Assembly: GCA_022376515.1 (NCBI GenBank)
Contig: WTXI01000278.1
Span: 1-47,458 of the forward strand
Length of the DNA stretch: 47,458 nt
Origin: Lactifluus volemus
Lineage: Eukaryota > Basidiomycota > Agaricomycetes > Russulales > Russulaceae
Reading direction: 5' to 3'
The number at the start of each line of letters is the position of its first letter. Position 1 is the first letter of the stretch. The notes under the pieces were generated by a model that saw nothing but the letters and a program-made list of their open reading frames with translations, was not told the DNA's origin and searched no databases. Shown here in pieces: positions 1 through 10,651 of the stretch. A program made the position numbers and the translations under genes.

Positions 1-195
1 CCACTGTCAGCAATGACCTATTGAACAAAAAGGGACATACGCACATGTAGAGAGTCCGAAGAGCACAAGAAAAGTAATGGAAGCCCATTCGGAGGGAATA
101 TAGTTATACCAAAGCACGTAATCAAGTTGATTACCGTGACCACCGACGCTGTTAATGAGACGTTCAAGAGTGCTGAGAAGGGTACTAGTACTCAT
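1..195 (-). CDS. RTA1-like membrane protein, 5' part (cut by window edge)
   Basis: First coding exon (195 down to 45) and the first three bases of exon 2 (3-1) of an RTA1-like protein, a fungal family of seven-helix membrane proteins linked to lipid transport and stress resistance. The intron is 44-4 and has the same splice sites as the intact paralogue at 27677. The first membrane segment begins after LWYNYIPSEWASITFLVLFG, which matches LWYNYVPSESVSIAFLVLFG in that paralogue. I chose the ATG at 195 because the surrounding bases align with the paralogue's start; an in-frame ATG at 231 also exists. The rest of the gene lies outside the window, so its integrity is unknown. Family assignment is from memory of the motif and from the complete paralogue. 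Confidence 0.75.
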
Positions 196-250
196 GATAA
201 GGGTTGCTTGGGACTGCTCTGCCGGTGCCATACCCTCAAGTTCGTTGACC

Positions 251-266
251 TGTCTTTATACCCCCC
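251..266 (-). promoter_or_regulatory. TATA box of the left RTA1-like gene
   Basis: On the minus strand GGGGGGTATAAAGACA lies about 55-70 bases before the ATG at 195. The stretch from here to the start codon aligns closely with 27607-27676 of the other RTA1-like gene, including ACGAACTTGA and CCTTATCATGA. The shared block suggests a conserved core promoter and leader. Confidence 0.65.
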
Positions 267-599
267 AATGCTGTGCGTTAAATGCCAACTGAGTTGATCA
301 GATTCATAGATCTGACTTTTCATCGCGGTGCTGTGACCGGGCGTGACGCCGCACAATGAGACACTGGCATTCACAGGGAGCGTACAGTGTCACCCCTAAA
401 ATCCATGATGCGTGAGGATGACTTAGCTGCCGCCTCAGTTGGGGACAAACCTACGGGGAAATCGGCGAGTGCCATGAGCAAGCACCTCGATTAGCTCTGA
501 GAGCAAAGTGAGACGAAACAATGCAGTGCAAATAATAAGCGGGGAAGTGGCCGCAGTGGCAACGGGGTTAAGGTAGTACGGTATCCGGTTTCTTTCGCG

Positions 600-2000
600 C
601 GTTCGTTGGCTTGTACACTCAATCCACAAATACGATTTGTCGAATGCATCTCCATGATGCATATGCACCGACAGGGAAACCAAGTGCTACGACAGCACCC
701 AGGGTTTTAAGACGGTCCACAACAAACTTATTAAGAGTGGGAAGAAACTGATAAGTAACGTGAGACGTGACGTGTTGGGGGCTGGGAGTGGCTGGACATA
801 AAGGGGGTAAGGGTATATCTGCACTTCACAGTCACCGGAAACGCGCGAGCGTGGCGCCAGCACGGGTGCGTTCGTCGCTTAATGCACGCACACACAAAGT
901 ACAGTACACCCAACCCTAACTTACTTGCTCTGTGTGATATCACCAATGTTCGGTTGTAAGAAGAGCCTCTTCTTTTGTGTGACAATGCGCGGTTGTCTCC
1001 ATGGAGCGCAAAACGTGATCCGGATGTAAAGTATGGCGGCTATGGCCGCATGATTTACGTATCCTACGTACTACCCTTACCCCTTTTGTCTCTTCAAGTT
1101 GATGATTCGCGTCTTCTCTCCATCCAAGTTACGGCCATGACTTCACCAGCCTCAGAACGTAAACCTCAGAGGACCTTCTCGAATGCCTGCACCCTTATTC
1201 TCGGCTGTCAAGTGTCTAACTTTGTGTATTAAGGGGCGGGAAACTAGTGGGCGGCGGGCGGGGTGGTTATCAGGAACACACTATCTGCTAGCCGACGCTA
1301 GCGGGCACTTGCCAATGCTCGCTAGTGTCAGGTAGCACCGGCTAGCGTCGGCTAGCAAGAACAGGGTTCCTTGATCGGCGTTCACAGATAAAGGACGAGC
1401 ACTGTACAGTATCATGGAAAAGAACGGCAGTGGCAACGAAAGCGACTCGAAAATAAGTTGATGCAATGTAAGTATTAGCTCTATGATCGGCGTGAATGAA
1501 GGAAACGTCAAGCTATGACGCGCACACGCTGACTGCTAATGTCAGTAGGGCGTAGACGAAGGTGCCTTCGTTCCAGTCATGGCGTCACCGCACAAGGTTA
1601 ATTCACGGACGCGGCGCTAAGTAAGGGTATGCATGTGACGCATCTGGAACTACTGCATGTATGCTCAGGTTCATCACAGACAGCGACACGGTAGAGGGAT
1701 ACCGCGTTACTCGTACCTCGCATGATCGACCGAGTTCACACGAATACGATTTGCCGGATCCGCCCCCTGCTGCATGCGTATCGACAAGGAAGTCATGTGC
1801 TACGACAACACACAAGGTTTTAAAAACGGTGCACAACGCGGATCATCAAGAGACACTGGACATAAATGGGGTAAGTATGCATTTGACGCATCTGGAATTT
1901 CTGCACGTATGCCCAGGTCCTTCACGATCACCAGACAGTGACAGGGTAGAGGGATACCGGTCGTTACTCGCACCTCCGAGTCGCATGACCGTCACTACAC
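600..2000. repeat. Three diverged copies of a repeat module
   Basis: Bases 1621-1731 and 1871-1992 align: both have a GACGCATCTGGAA core, then a GGTAGAGGGATACCG block and a CGCATGA tail. Bases about 610-721 align with about 1737-1838: AATACGATTTG, then GTGCTACGACA, AGGTTTTAA and CACAAC in the same order. The copies are too diverged to identify; relics of a transposable element are the simplest reading. Confidence 0.6.
1287..1356. repeat. 16-bp perfect inverted repeat (stem-loop)
   Basis: GCTAGCCGACGCTAGC at 1287-1302 is the exact reverse complement of GCTAGCGTCGGCTAGC at 1341-1356, with 38 bases between. The GCTAGC-rich style recurs near 23670-23710. It could be a hairpin or the core of a small foldback element; no target duplication was seen. 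Confidence 0.7.
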
Positions 2001-3711
2001 TCCAATGCGTTCAACGTCGTCACAAGGACACTTGAAAGTTGCTCGCATCCTCTTGCATGACGCAATTTCGAGTGTCTCCGCGTCTCTGGAAAGCAGATGA
2101 GACAATCAAGCTCTGCGCAGATATCACTTATCGCCTCCGCAGAAAGGGACGACCTTGACTCGCTTGCATTAAGCTGCGTTTTGTGGTTTTCGAAACGGGT
2201 CGACAATGCGAGTCGACATACGCCCACGGGATGTAAATGCTCGGGACAATTGCAACAGGGCTCCATTGCATGTGGCAACTTAACCCGGTAATAGTTCCTG
2301 ATGACTCATGGTGAGCTGGTCCGGAGTAAGGTAGACAGGTTTTCGCTCGTATCTCCTATCTTAACAGCAGAGGCAACTGGCATTCGTGTCGTGACAGCCA
2401 TCGGCCATATTGATCACGTCTTATGGATGCGTCGAACAACATTACCCTACCGCGTATGGCCGGTAAAGATCGTTACATTGATAACAGAGAAGACGAGAGG
2501 GAGCGGGGGAATTACCATTGAGACCAGTGCGGTCTCGCTGAGGTTCAAAGTCTTGGAGAAATCCGTAGATGGTGGTGCGTGCGATCGCAGGACCGGCGGG
2601 CATCATGAGAAGCAGTGTTTTGCCGCCAACTTGGATGCGGGCAGAGTAAAATAAAAGCCAGGATGATCTGGCCAATGAGAGCAACTGGAGATGTACTACT
2701 TAAGGGCTCTCAAATTACACTGTAAGGGGAACCACTCTGAAGCAATGTGCTCTTGCGAGGACGTGGTGGTAAAGGGGAAAGAAGATGGTTACAACTCACG
2801 AAGGAGGCCTTGGGGAGTCACACACGCGTTTCGGGGTACCCGATGAGGAGGCAACGGCACGGAGGAGGCGACACGGAGGAATCAACGGCACAGAGGAGCA
2901 AACGGATGGGGGCGACGACACGAGGACGGCGACACGGAGGAGCGGATGCAGAGGCAATAAATGGGGAAGCGAAAGTGGAAAAAAACCGTCGCGACAGTAG
3001 TTAAAAAAATGAACAATGAATAGGGTAATATTGAAAACGAAAAATGGGTGCGGTGAGCACAACCAGGCACGAGTGCTGTATTGAAATATTGGGCGCGGTG
3101 AGGACATCAGGCACTTCAACATTGTGCAAACAAGGGTAAATATACATGTGATTGGTGCTTCGGAATGACTTGGCAATTCAAATCCTAGTTTGGAATGACA
3201 CATTAGGCGATTCTTTTACTGCTGCTGCGGTGTCCCTGATTATCATGCCATAATTTACTAACGTGACTACTCACACTATGTCAAACGCCATATTTGCTGC
3301 CAGCGCGAGCGCTTGTCCGCTGTTTTTTTTTAAATTTCACCACACACTACGATCTCTACCAAAAGCATTCATGGAATACGGTAATCCATGGTACTAGATG
3401 GGATCAAGTTGTGGTGATTGAGCGAGAAATCTGGAGTGATCCGGAAGCGACGCTTAGATTATTTCAATTCACTTTTCAGGAACCAGTCTAATGGCGCTAA
3501 CTGCCTTCACAACCACAGTAAGGAACAGCTAAGACAGTTTATTGCCAATGGGTTTTCCAGATGCCTACCTTAAGTATCGTAACCTTCATGCCCCTCGCGC
3601 CTCATTCTTTTCTCTTTCTGCCTGAGGTTAGTATCTTATTACTATTTCCTTATTTCGAAGTTACTTACTATCTACCTAGCCTCAGGATTGTTGTTTCTTG
3701 TCCGATACCAA

Positions 3712-5028
3712 ATGCTATTCTATCTGTTCGCCATATTCTATTTGACGGGCATCGTCGCGGCAGCTGTGGGTGACCGAACGGTCATTGCGCACTTTATCTT
3801 CGGAAACACCTACTCCCATACTCTCAGCGACTGGCAAAGCGATTTCGCACTTGCGGCAGAAGCAGGTATCGATGCGCTCGTCTTCAACATCGCGCAGGAT
3901 TCGTGGACAACGCAACAATTAGATGCCGCTTTCTCAGTGGCGGCGACCACCTCCACCAAAGTTGTGTTCAGTTTCGATTTCGCGGTAGCACCCTGGACGA
4001 CGGCATCCGTCATAGCGACTTTGCAACGCTATAGTGGGCAGCCAGGACAATTCCGTTATCAGGGGAGTAAAGGCGGTGGAAAGGCCCTGGTTTCGACATT
4101 TGATGGACCCGCCCGAGTCAACGTCGACTGGCCTACTGTGAAAGCAGCTGTCCCCAATATATACGTGGTGCCACACCTCTCGATCGATGAAGTCAAAGCG
4201 GGCGTTCCGGGCATTGACGGCGCTCTCAATTGGAATGCTTGGGCGACCCAGAACAATCAACCTATTAATGGAAGCGTTACCACCGTCGATGACCACATCA
4301 TGCAGAATGCGCTGGCTCCCAATCAAGCGTATGCCACCCTGGTCTCTCCATGGTCCTTCACAAATTATAATGCCTATGGTGTCACCAAAGAATGGATCTT
4401 CAAGTCCGACGATCTGTTACTCACCCGTTGGTACCAGATGCTGAACTTTGCGAACTCCGCTCAAGGTGCACATATCGACATCATCGAACTGTACTCAATC
4501 AACGATTACGGAGAGAGCAATTACATGAACAATATCACCAACGCCCACCCGGACGAATTTTCTGGCGGCGATGACCTCTGGTGCAAAGGCTTCAAACATG
4601 ACGGCTGGAGATTACTGAACTTACCATTTATCGCGGCCTTCAAAGCGTTCTCTACCTCTGTCACGACAGCATTCATCCAGACCGAAATCGTGGTGTTCTA
4701 TCATCGACCCTACTTGGCGAATACGTTATGTTCAGGACAATCGCAACCCATCACAGGCTCCCAGTTTGTGCCTGACGTGGTGACTCTCGTCAGCCAGACC
4801 AAAAGTCCAGTTCAAATCGTCGTCACCTCTGGCACTGCAAGAACCGCTATCTATTTCGGGGCCGGTGTCTCTTCTACTCATGTCCCTATGCATGTTGGAC
4901 AGCAGAAGATGAGTGTCATACGAAATGGCAAGATCTGCGGCCAAGTCACCTCCTCCATCGTCGTTACCAACACTTGCACCACCCCGAACTACAATGCCAA
5001 CGTGGAGTTTATCATACTCAAATGTTGA
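3712..5028 (+). CDS. GH71 alpha-1,3-glucanase (mutanase), copy 1
   Basis: A secreted glycoside hydrolase family 71 enzyme, expected to cleave alpha-1,3-glucan, a fungal cell-wall polymer. The single exon encodes 438 residues starting with a signal peptide (MLFYLFAIFYLTGIVAAA). The catalytic part includes AHFIFGNTY, GIDALVFNI, VNVDWPTVK and FKHDGWRLL, followed by a C-terminal beta-type domain with paired cysteines. The family motif around the presumed catalytic acids reads INDYGES: Asp265 and Glu268 are kept, but the tryptophan usual before the Asn is Ile263. I start at the ATG at 3712 because the paralogue starts there; the frame continues upstream to 3688 only through a TTG codon. There is no intron. 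A recycling or mycoparasitic wall-lysis role is inferred. Confidence 0.9.
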   Translation: MLFYLFAIFYLTGIVAAAVGDRTVIAHFIFGNTYSHTLSDWQSDFALAAEAGIDALVFNIAQDSWTTQQLDAAFSVAATTSTKVVFSFDFAVAPWTTASVIATLQRYSGQPGQFRYQGSKGGGKALVSTFDGPARVNVDWPTVKAAVPNIYVVPHLSIDEVKAGVPGIDGALNWNAWATQNNQPINGSVTTVDDHIMQNALAPNQAYATLVSPWSFTNYNAYGVTKEWIFKSDDLLLTRWYQMLNFANSAQGAHIDIIELYSINDYGESNYMNNITNAHPDEFSGGDDLWCKGFKHDGWRLLNLPFIAAFKAFSTSVTTAFIQTEIVVFYHRPYLANTLCSGQSQPITGSQFVPDVVTLVSQTKSPVQIVVTSGTARTAIYFGAGVSSTHVPMHVGQQKMSVIRNGKICGQVTSSIVVTNTCTTPNYNANVEFIILKC

Positions 5029-5108
5029 AAAGCGCCAATCTTCCCAAGAGCTCGGCGACTATACCATCGGATACTTGTACAATTCTCAGGGCTCTTACGC
5101 TGTCTTTA

Positions 5109-5802
5109 CTGTATCAGACCCACTCTTTGACAGACCCTCCTTTCGTTCATGTCAAATATCTCGCTCATTTCCATCTACACATGAAAGTTGGAACGTGCAA
5201 TTCTATGTATTGCCTGGCGCAGATAATATAATATAAGTGTTTTTGTGGCATGAAATGAGCTTTTCTACGGGGTGCCAAAATGGCATTTTGTCACGCGTGC
5301 CAAATTTGCCAGGTCGGAGTTTGGCACATTGAGAACCTGGACGGGAGGTGACAGGTGGAGGCCCATCGACATTACGCGCCGTGCCTGTCGCGTGCGGCGT
5401 AGCACGGTTGGTATCAAACAATGGATTTAATTACTGTAGCCTTATGGTGTGAGTGTTCTCTACATAAAATCTCGATAACATAGAATGGCAGATTGGACTA
5501 GGAATTTGAATGAGCAGAGTGGTATGGGGCAACTTGAATGCTGGTCCTTGCCACCTTGGTTGATGCGTTCTCTTCACCGACCCATTGCACCTGTATACCG
5601 TAGTGTGGTGGACCGCCGTAGCCAATGTGATACGGGACGTGGAAGCCCATATCGGCGAGCGGATACATCAAGGGAGGGCTGGCTTGGGGCTCCTGGAAGC
5701 CGCGTTGGTGGGACGGAGTCTCAATTAGTTTGGTGGGACAATTGCGTGACTGACCGAAAGGTGGGTCTGTCCGAAGAGTGGGTCCGATGCATCATGATAC
5801 AG
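5109..5802. mobile_element. 694-bp MITE-like element with terminal inverted repeats and TA duplication
   Basis: The left end (CTGTATCA, then GACCCACTCTTTGACAGACC) and the reverse complement of the right end (CTGTATCATGATGCATCG, then GACCCACTCTTCGGACAGACC) match as terminal inverted repeats, with an 8-10 base indel between two conserved blocks. TA flanks both ends (5107-5108 and 5803-5804). The homologous site in the GH71 copy-2 flank, near 25492, has one TA and no insert. TA target choice points to a Tc1/mariner-type transposase acting in trans. The insert has no long coding frame, so it is non-autonomous. Confidence 0.85.
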
Positions 5803-6144
5803 TAGTTGCTCCATGACCCAGAATGCACTTTAACGTGAGATTTGAGACAAACGGCTACATAAAATCTACATTCTGATCTCCTTGCTCTGCTATGCCATAG
5901 ATGAAAGCAATATAGACAGTCCTGTGCACAAATAGCTGCCGATCTCCGAAGGAATCAGAGCCGCTGTAATATGTTACCAAGACATGACACGAAAGCTGTA
6001 CTCTCTACCTCCGTGTCATTGTTACTTCTATATTCGGAACGAGGATGGTGCACTGAACGCAGCTACCACTTCTTCGCGAGCTTGTTTATTTCTCTCGTTG
6101 CGACTTTGGTTTGTGGGGTCTCGCTGACGATGCCGCTTGATTGA

Positions 6145-6222
6145 ATCTGTGTACAAATTTAAATCGATCATCTTTCAAGTACTGTAATGTTTATTGAATA
6201 CGCCAAGCAGCGTCAGACTCAG
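6145..6222 (-). pseudogene. Relic of the unknown gene at 26120-26638
   Basis: About 78 bases align with 26266-26345, which lies inside a 172-codon minus-strand frame next to GH71 copy 2; shared words include ATCATCTTTC and CGCCAAGCAGC. The sequence on both sides is gone. It is a remnant of the same duplicated block. Confidence 0.55.
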
Positions 6223-6415
6223 GGGAGAGTGTGAGTTCCCCGATGTCCCGACGCCCGAGAAGGACCTCCCGATGTAGGTTAGCCTACTTTATCATTATCA
6301 AATTCATTCTCCGATAGCCGGCCTCCGTGACGTCCTTTCAATCAGAACAAAATCAGTCCTCGCCGAACAACTGTTCTGATGGCTCAGGGCCTCTTTAATA
6401 TGTACACTAAGATGT

Positions 6416-6450
6416 ACTGTACACGTCATAAAACGTACACGTCATAAAAT
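6416..6450 (+). repeat. Short tandem repeat, two units
   Basis: The unit GTACACGTCATAAAAC is present twice in a row, and the second copy runs into AAATAAATAAA. It lies about 120 bases before the DUF6535 start and may be part of its promoter; this is only positional. Confidence 0.6.
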
Positions 6451-6572
6451 AAATAAATTGGCGCATGCGCACGGGGCGTGTGCTAAGCAAGGTGCTAAGT
6501 CGCGGGAGATGCCGATCGCGAGATTGTTACAAATTTACCACGTGACTGAAAAAGCCGCTGCAGCCTGAGGTC

Positions 6573-8155
6573 ATGGAAAAGGCTTCCGTGCAGATTCCGT
6601 GCGTAGCGCAAGGTGTTGTCAACTCTGACAATGACCTCAAATCACACTTCATTCCTCATTTCAGTACCTCAATGTCCGAAGCAGCTCCTCCAGAACCCAT
6701 CAACGGAGAGGGGATCGAAATGAGTAGGTTATCTGACACTCCATTTTATCGTCATCATTACCCTGTATTTTAGGTGGCCCCCGTCTCGTTCCTCAGCCAG
6801 CGCAGGATCAATCCCCCGAAAGACAGGCCAACTTTTCTGATAATTCATGGCCCCTTTTCAATATGTACATCAAGATGACAGAGGAAGAAGACAACAAAAT
6901 GGCCCGTCGCTGGCAAAAGGATGCTGACGGTATTCTCATTTTCGTAAGGCTTTATATCATCACTCTCCAAAATATCGGCCAACCATATCCATATCGTAGA
7001 CCGGTTTATTCTCTGCTGCACTCGCCGCATTGGTCACCGTCTCGATTCAAGACCTAAAGCCAAATTCACAGGATATCTCGGCATTCTACCTCGCAAACAT
7101 CTATCAGCTTCTCGCTGATCCAAACGTATCTCGTGCTTCGATCCTTTCCAGTCCACCTCCCTTCTCTCCTTCGAAATCAGCAATTTGGGTCAACTCACTC
7201 TGGTTCCTCAGTTTAGTGATCAGCCTCAGATGTGCCCTTACTGGTCACATTGTTACAACAGTGGGCGCGTCGATATGTCACCCGCCACGCTATAGCCGAT
7301 ACAATACAGCGCATTCTTTGATAACGGAGTGAAGAAGTTTCATCTTCGTGGGTCGGTCGACGCATTGACCGCTCTGCCACACCTGTCCCTGTTCCTGTTT
7401 TTCTCTGGACTGATCGTTTTTCTGTTCAACATCGACCCTACTGTTTTCAGTTGGGTGGCTTCGTTAATTGGACTCGCAGGAAGTGTATATGGATGCATCA
7501 CTCTGATGCCGATCTTTTGGCACGACAGCCCGTACTATGCTCCTCTGTCTTCGTCTGCGTGGCTCTTCTATAATGGGATACTATACACCTTCCTTGAAAT
7601 TTGCAGGTTACTTTCGCATCTCTCCCCTTCTCGTGACTTTCGCCTCGCCCTCGCGGACCTTTCAAGCGCACGACTCTCCGAATCCGACCGTGCACTCCTT
7701 CGATTCTTCCTATCCAATATTAACCCAAACCCAAGCATAACGTATAGCAGATGACTCTCGAAGGGCTTGACCGAGACCGTTCGAGAAACTGGTTCGAAAT
7801 TGTCGGCGGAGGTCAACACTCGTATCCTGATACGGAGAATTAACGCTCTGGATGAAGATAAGGAATTTGTACAGTTCTTCGATGCCATCCCTCGCTTCTG
7901 GGATGTCCAGCACTACTCCTGCCGAGCTGTCTGCCGAACTGGACTTGACAATAGCAGAAGCATTTGCTGTGTTCTTGAGCCGTAGTTTGTCACTTACTTC
8001 TGTCTCGATGGAAGACAGAAGTAAGCGAGTCATCATTTGTATGATGGCCGCCGACATGATACAACTCCCTCATTCGCGTCCTCGGAAGCGTGTCGGAACG
8101 CGATCACCGTTGGGCGGAACTAGCCAAGGATCAACTAGGTGTATCAGGGGCGGTG
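6573..8155 (+). pseudogene. DUF6535-family protein, N-terminal half (broken)
   Basis: DUF6535 proteins are large Agaricomycete membrane proteins of unknown function. Exon 1 is 6573-6723, exon 2 is 6774-6943 and exon 3 starts at 7000. Spliced, they read WPLFNMYIKMTEEEDNKMAR, then WQKDADGILIF and TGLFSAALAALVTVS, which is the family signature with its first membrane helix. Further helices are LWFLSLVISL and LSLFLFFSGLIVFLF. The family motif LLQQWARRY (7250 on) is in another frame, and AFFDNGVKKFHL (7311 on) is in a third. At least three small indels therefore fall within about 90 bases, and no intron explains them. Later pieces (KLSAEVNTRI, LDEDKEFVQFF, ERDHRWAELAKDQLGVS) also alternate frames. 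Homology ends near 8155; the family's next segment reappears near 19215. Confidence 0.75.
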
Positions 8156-8177
8156 TTTCTAACCAATCATTCTTCAG

Positions 8178-8432
8178 ATGCGAAACAGGTACCCTTACCT
8201 CACCTCCAAAAGGTTCCTTGCGTATTGGCCCGTTACGGAAATGCTCAAGCAATACCTCAAGAATGCAAAGCGAAGTGCTCAGAGGCGTGCTTCCCAGGCT
8301 TCAGTTTCAAGTGGCCTGGATGATGCTGGAGCCAATGGAAGTGATACAGAGGGTGGTGACTATGAGCGGGGCGATGGTGAGGACACAGACCTTGAAAGCA
8401 GTGCCACGGGATCAGTGGCAATGAGTGCCTAG
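8178..8432 (+). CDS. Unrecognised terminal exon with acidic tail
   Basis: An open frame follows a good splice acceptor (TTCTTCAG) and reads RNRYPYLTSKRFLAYWPVTE, then MLKQYLKNAKRSAQRRA and an acidic, Gly/Ser-rich tail (DTEGGDYERGDGEDTDLESS). It does not resemble the DUF6535 continuation. The composition looks like the real C-terminus of some protein, possibly fused by rearrangement to the broken gene upstream. I do not recognise the family. It marks the left edge of the 11-kb block that separates the DUF6535 halves. Confidence 0.35.
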   Translation: MRNRYPYLTSKRFLAYWPVTEMLKQYLKNAKRSAQRRASQASVSSGLDDAGANGSDTEGGDYERGDGEDTDLESSATGSVAMSA

Positions 8433-8804
8433 ATATCATAGATACAAACCGAGTGTTTCGGCTTTAACTCGTTTATATTAGTCTAATTAGTCCTACCTGA
8501 GAAAAGGGAAGGACACATGGTTGCAAAAGTGTGGAAAGGGTGTACGGTTCATGACGATGCGATAATGAAATTGGACACCAGTGCCCCATTCTGGGTAAAG
8601 CTAAACGCCCAGTTACTCCGAGTCCGAACCCATGGGTCCTACACTAGTCTCTGAAAATAGCTCGTTGCTTCTCCGCCATAATCTACCCTCTCATCAGAAG
8701 GCTCGACAGACGTGAGCCAAGTCGTGAGTGCCAAATCCGAGTCCTTCACGTTTTTTTCTCTGATCTGTTCACAACTTCAAGTTGATTCACAACCTTGCGA
8801 ATTA

Positions 8805-9837
8805 ATAGGGCTCAACAGAAATATACGATGCTCACCTAATCATATCCTCAACGACGATGTACTTCTCAACATATTTCATCTTTATCGACTGGCAGATCCG
8901 GACGAATACGACGATGGAACTTGGACGGCCATTGCATGGCCCCGCCAACAATGGTGGTACAAACTGGCACACGTTTGCCGACTGGGGAGAAATATTATTC
9001 TCGGATCGCCATCCCGGCTCGACCTGCATCTCTTCTGCACGAATGGTGTGCCTGTAGCGGACATGCTTGTACATTCACCACTTTTACCACTCACCATCTA
9101 TTATCACCCTGACACTTTGGATCTGCGGGAGATGCCCGTGACAGCAGAAGATGAATCGAGTCTATTGCTCGCACTTTCACGCCGTGATCGCGTGCGTCGC
9201 GTTTACCTTTGGATGTTCCCAAATGTCGGGAAGTTCGTCACGGCTATGGATGGTCAATTCCCAATTCTGGGAACGCATGTCTCGGACCGGACTTGAGTTG
9301 GACCTTCCCTTAACGTTTCAAGCTCCCAATCTACGCCATCTCAGACTTTTGGAGGCTTCCATTCCAATTGGGTCACCCTTACTTCTGGCCTTGTCACTCT
9401 CTCGCTTCTTGATATCCCAGATTCCGCGTATTTCCTTCCGAGTTATGTACTTACCTGGCTTTCGCTTATGCCCCAGCTCGCCTGAGAGAGGCTGTCCATT
9501 CGATTTTGTTACCTTGTTCGATATGATGTTGAACGGCAGTCGCACCGGACTCCGAACACAGTCACACTTCCCAACCCACAACAGTTTGAGTTCCATGAGG
9601 GGAGCACCTATTTGGAAAGTCTTTTTGCTCGTATCAGCACCCCTTTGTTCAACACCTTTCATGTATGTCTTCCTTATGAGCGCTTCTTTACTGTTCCAGT
9701 TCCAAACCTTGAGGAGGTTGGATATTCTGGAGGAAGCGACGTTCGGGACGCAGTTACCACATTTCTCAATGAACGACACCATCCTAACAGCCTGCGGTTA
9801 GTGGATCCTTCGATGTTCGGTTCGGTGCTAGAGTAGC
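8805..9837 (+). pseudogene. F-box family protein pseudogene
   Basis: It resembles a large Agaricomycete F-box/leucine-rich family (substrate receptors of SCF ubiquitin ligases, by family). The frame opens with LNDDVLLNIFHLYRLADPDE and continues with WWYKLAHVCRLGRNIILGSP, LHLFCTNGVPVADML, VRRVYLWMFPNVGKFVT and PIL. At about 9265 an extra G shifts the frame to ERMSRTGLELDLPLTFQAPN. Near 9380 it shifts again to SGLVTLSLLDIPDSAYFLPS and MPQLA. An in-frame TGA at about 9484 then precedes ERLSIRF, DVERQS and the closing FGSVLE. Two indels plus a stop make loss of function the best reading. Confidence 0.7.
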
Positions 9838-10651
9838 GGAGCTAATCGGTGGATCGAAGTGTGTCTCAACACAACTACCCATATTGCAACACTAAGCAGC
9901 CCGAACAGCTTATCTTCGTTGTACTATAATTTCTCTCTCCAGCATTTCTTGGTGATTGACTGCCTTCATACGTTCGGACAATGTCATGTTGCTGGCGAAA
10001 CAACGTGTTCACCGTGACCTGACTTCGTGTACATCAGATACAGCTAGTTATCACCAGTAAAATAAGCATTTATTGCAGAGAGGATAGGAAATCTGGCCCG
10101 CTCGTCGAGACTGGTCAATGTCTGGCATGTGGCCTTTCTATGGCATTTCCCAGGCCAAAAAGGCCACTGGCGAAAGAAGGATTTACCCTCCGACAATGAC
10201 ACCACCAACACAACGCCCATCGCCTCATCTTTTAAAATCAAACCAAAAAAGTGAAAGAAGTAATCAGAAAGGTCTAGAAAAGAAAAAGCGGTGTCGCTGA
10301 ACACTGAGGGCTCGTGCCAAGTCACACCTGTTCGTGAATTACCTCAGCGATTCACGCTTACGACTGTGAACACCCGCTTTAGGGTTCGGCTACAGGGTTC
10401 ACAAACGTGACCCTGCCGCTAGCGCTGAGCGTGAGAGGGCGCAGAAAACGTGTCTTGTGGCTACCTCGAGGCTCAACAACCCTCAACCCACCCATCTTTC
10501 TCTTTCTTACTCTTTTTAAAAGCTACCCAGATGACCCCGAATCCGTATGCCAAAGTCTCCTATCCAGATGTCTCCCGTTGTTAACCATTACTACAGCTCA
10601 GGGTCTCAAATCTCCAACCTGAGGCACAGCAGCCGCGCTCAGGTCACCTCA
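9838..10651. other. Intergenic region upstream of the STAND gene
   Basis: No coding frame is recognisable. It must contain the promoter of the C2-NACHT-WD40 gene starting at 10652, but I saw no clear TATA box close to the start. Confidence 0.4.

Larger units (their letters stand above)
267..3560. other. Region without a recognised gene, with degenerate repeats
   Basis: No reading frame here looks like a protein I recognise. The stretch holds diverged copies of one sequence module (about 600-830, 1620-1870 and 1870-1992), a 16-bp inverted repeat at 1287-1356, and a purine-rich low-complexity block near 2800-3000 with repeats of GGCGACACGGAGGA. The makeup fits decayed repetitive DNA. Confidence 0.5.
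3561..6222 (+). repeat. Segmental duplication, left copy (GH71 unit)
   Basis: This unit is homologous to about 23881-26345. Similarity starts about 150 bases before the GH71 start codon (shared TCTTTTCTCTTTCTGCCTGA), covers the whole gene, continues through the 3' flank to about 6110, and reappears at 6145-6222 against 26266-26345. The left copy differs by a 694-bp insertion at 5109-5802. The right copy has about 450 extra bases between 25810 and 26265. Both copies are on the plus strand. Confidence 0.85.

Noticed and set aside
3688..3711. Upstream extension of GH71 copy 1
   Set aside because: It begins with TTG, not ATG; the paralogue begins at the ATG matching 3712.
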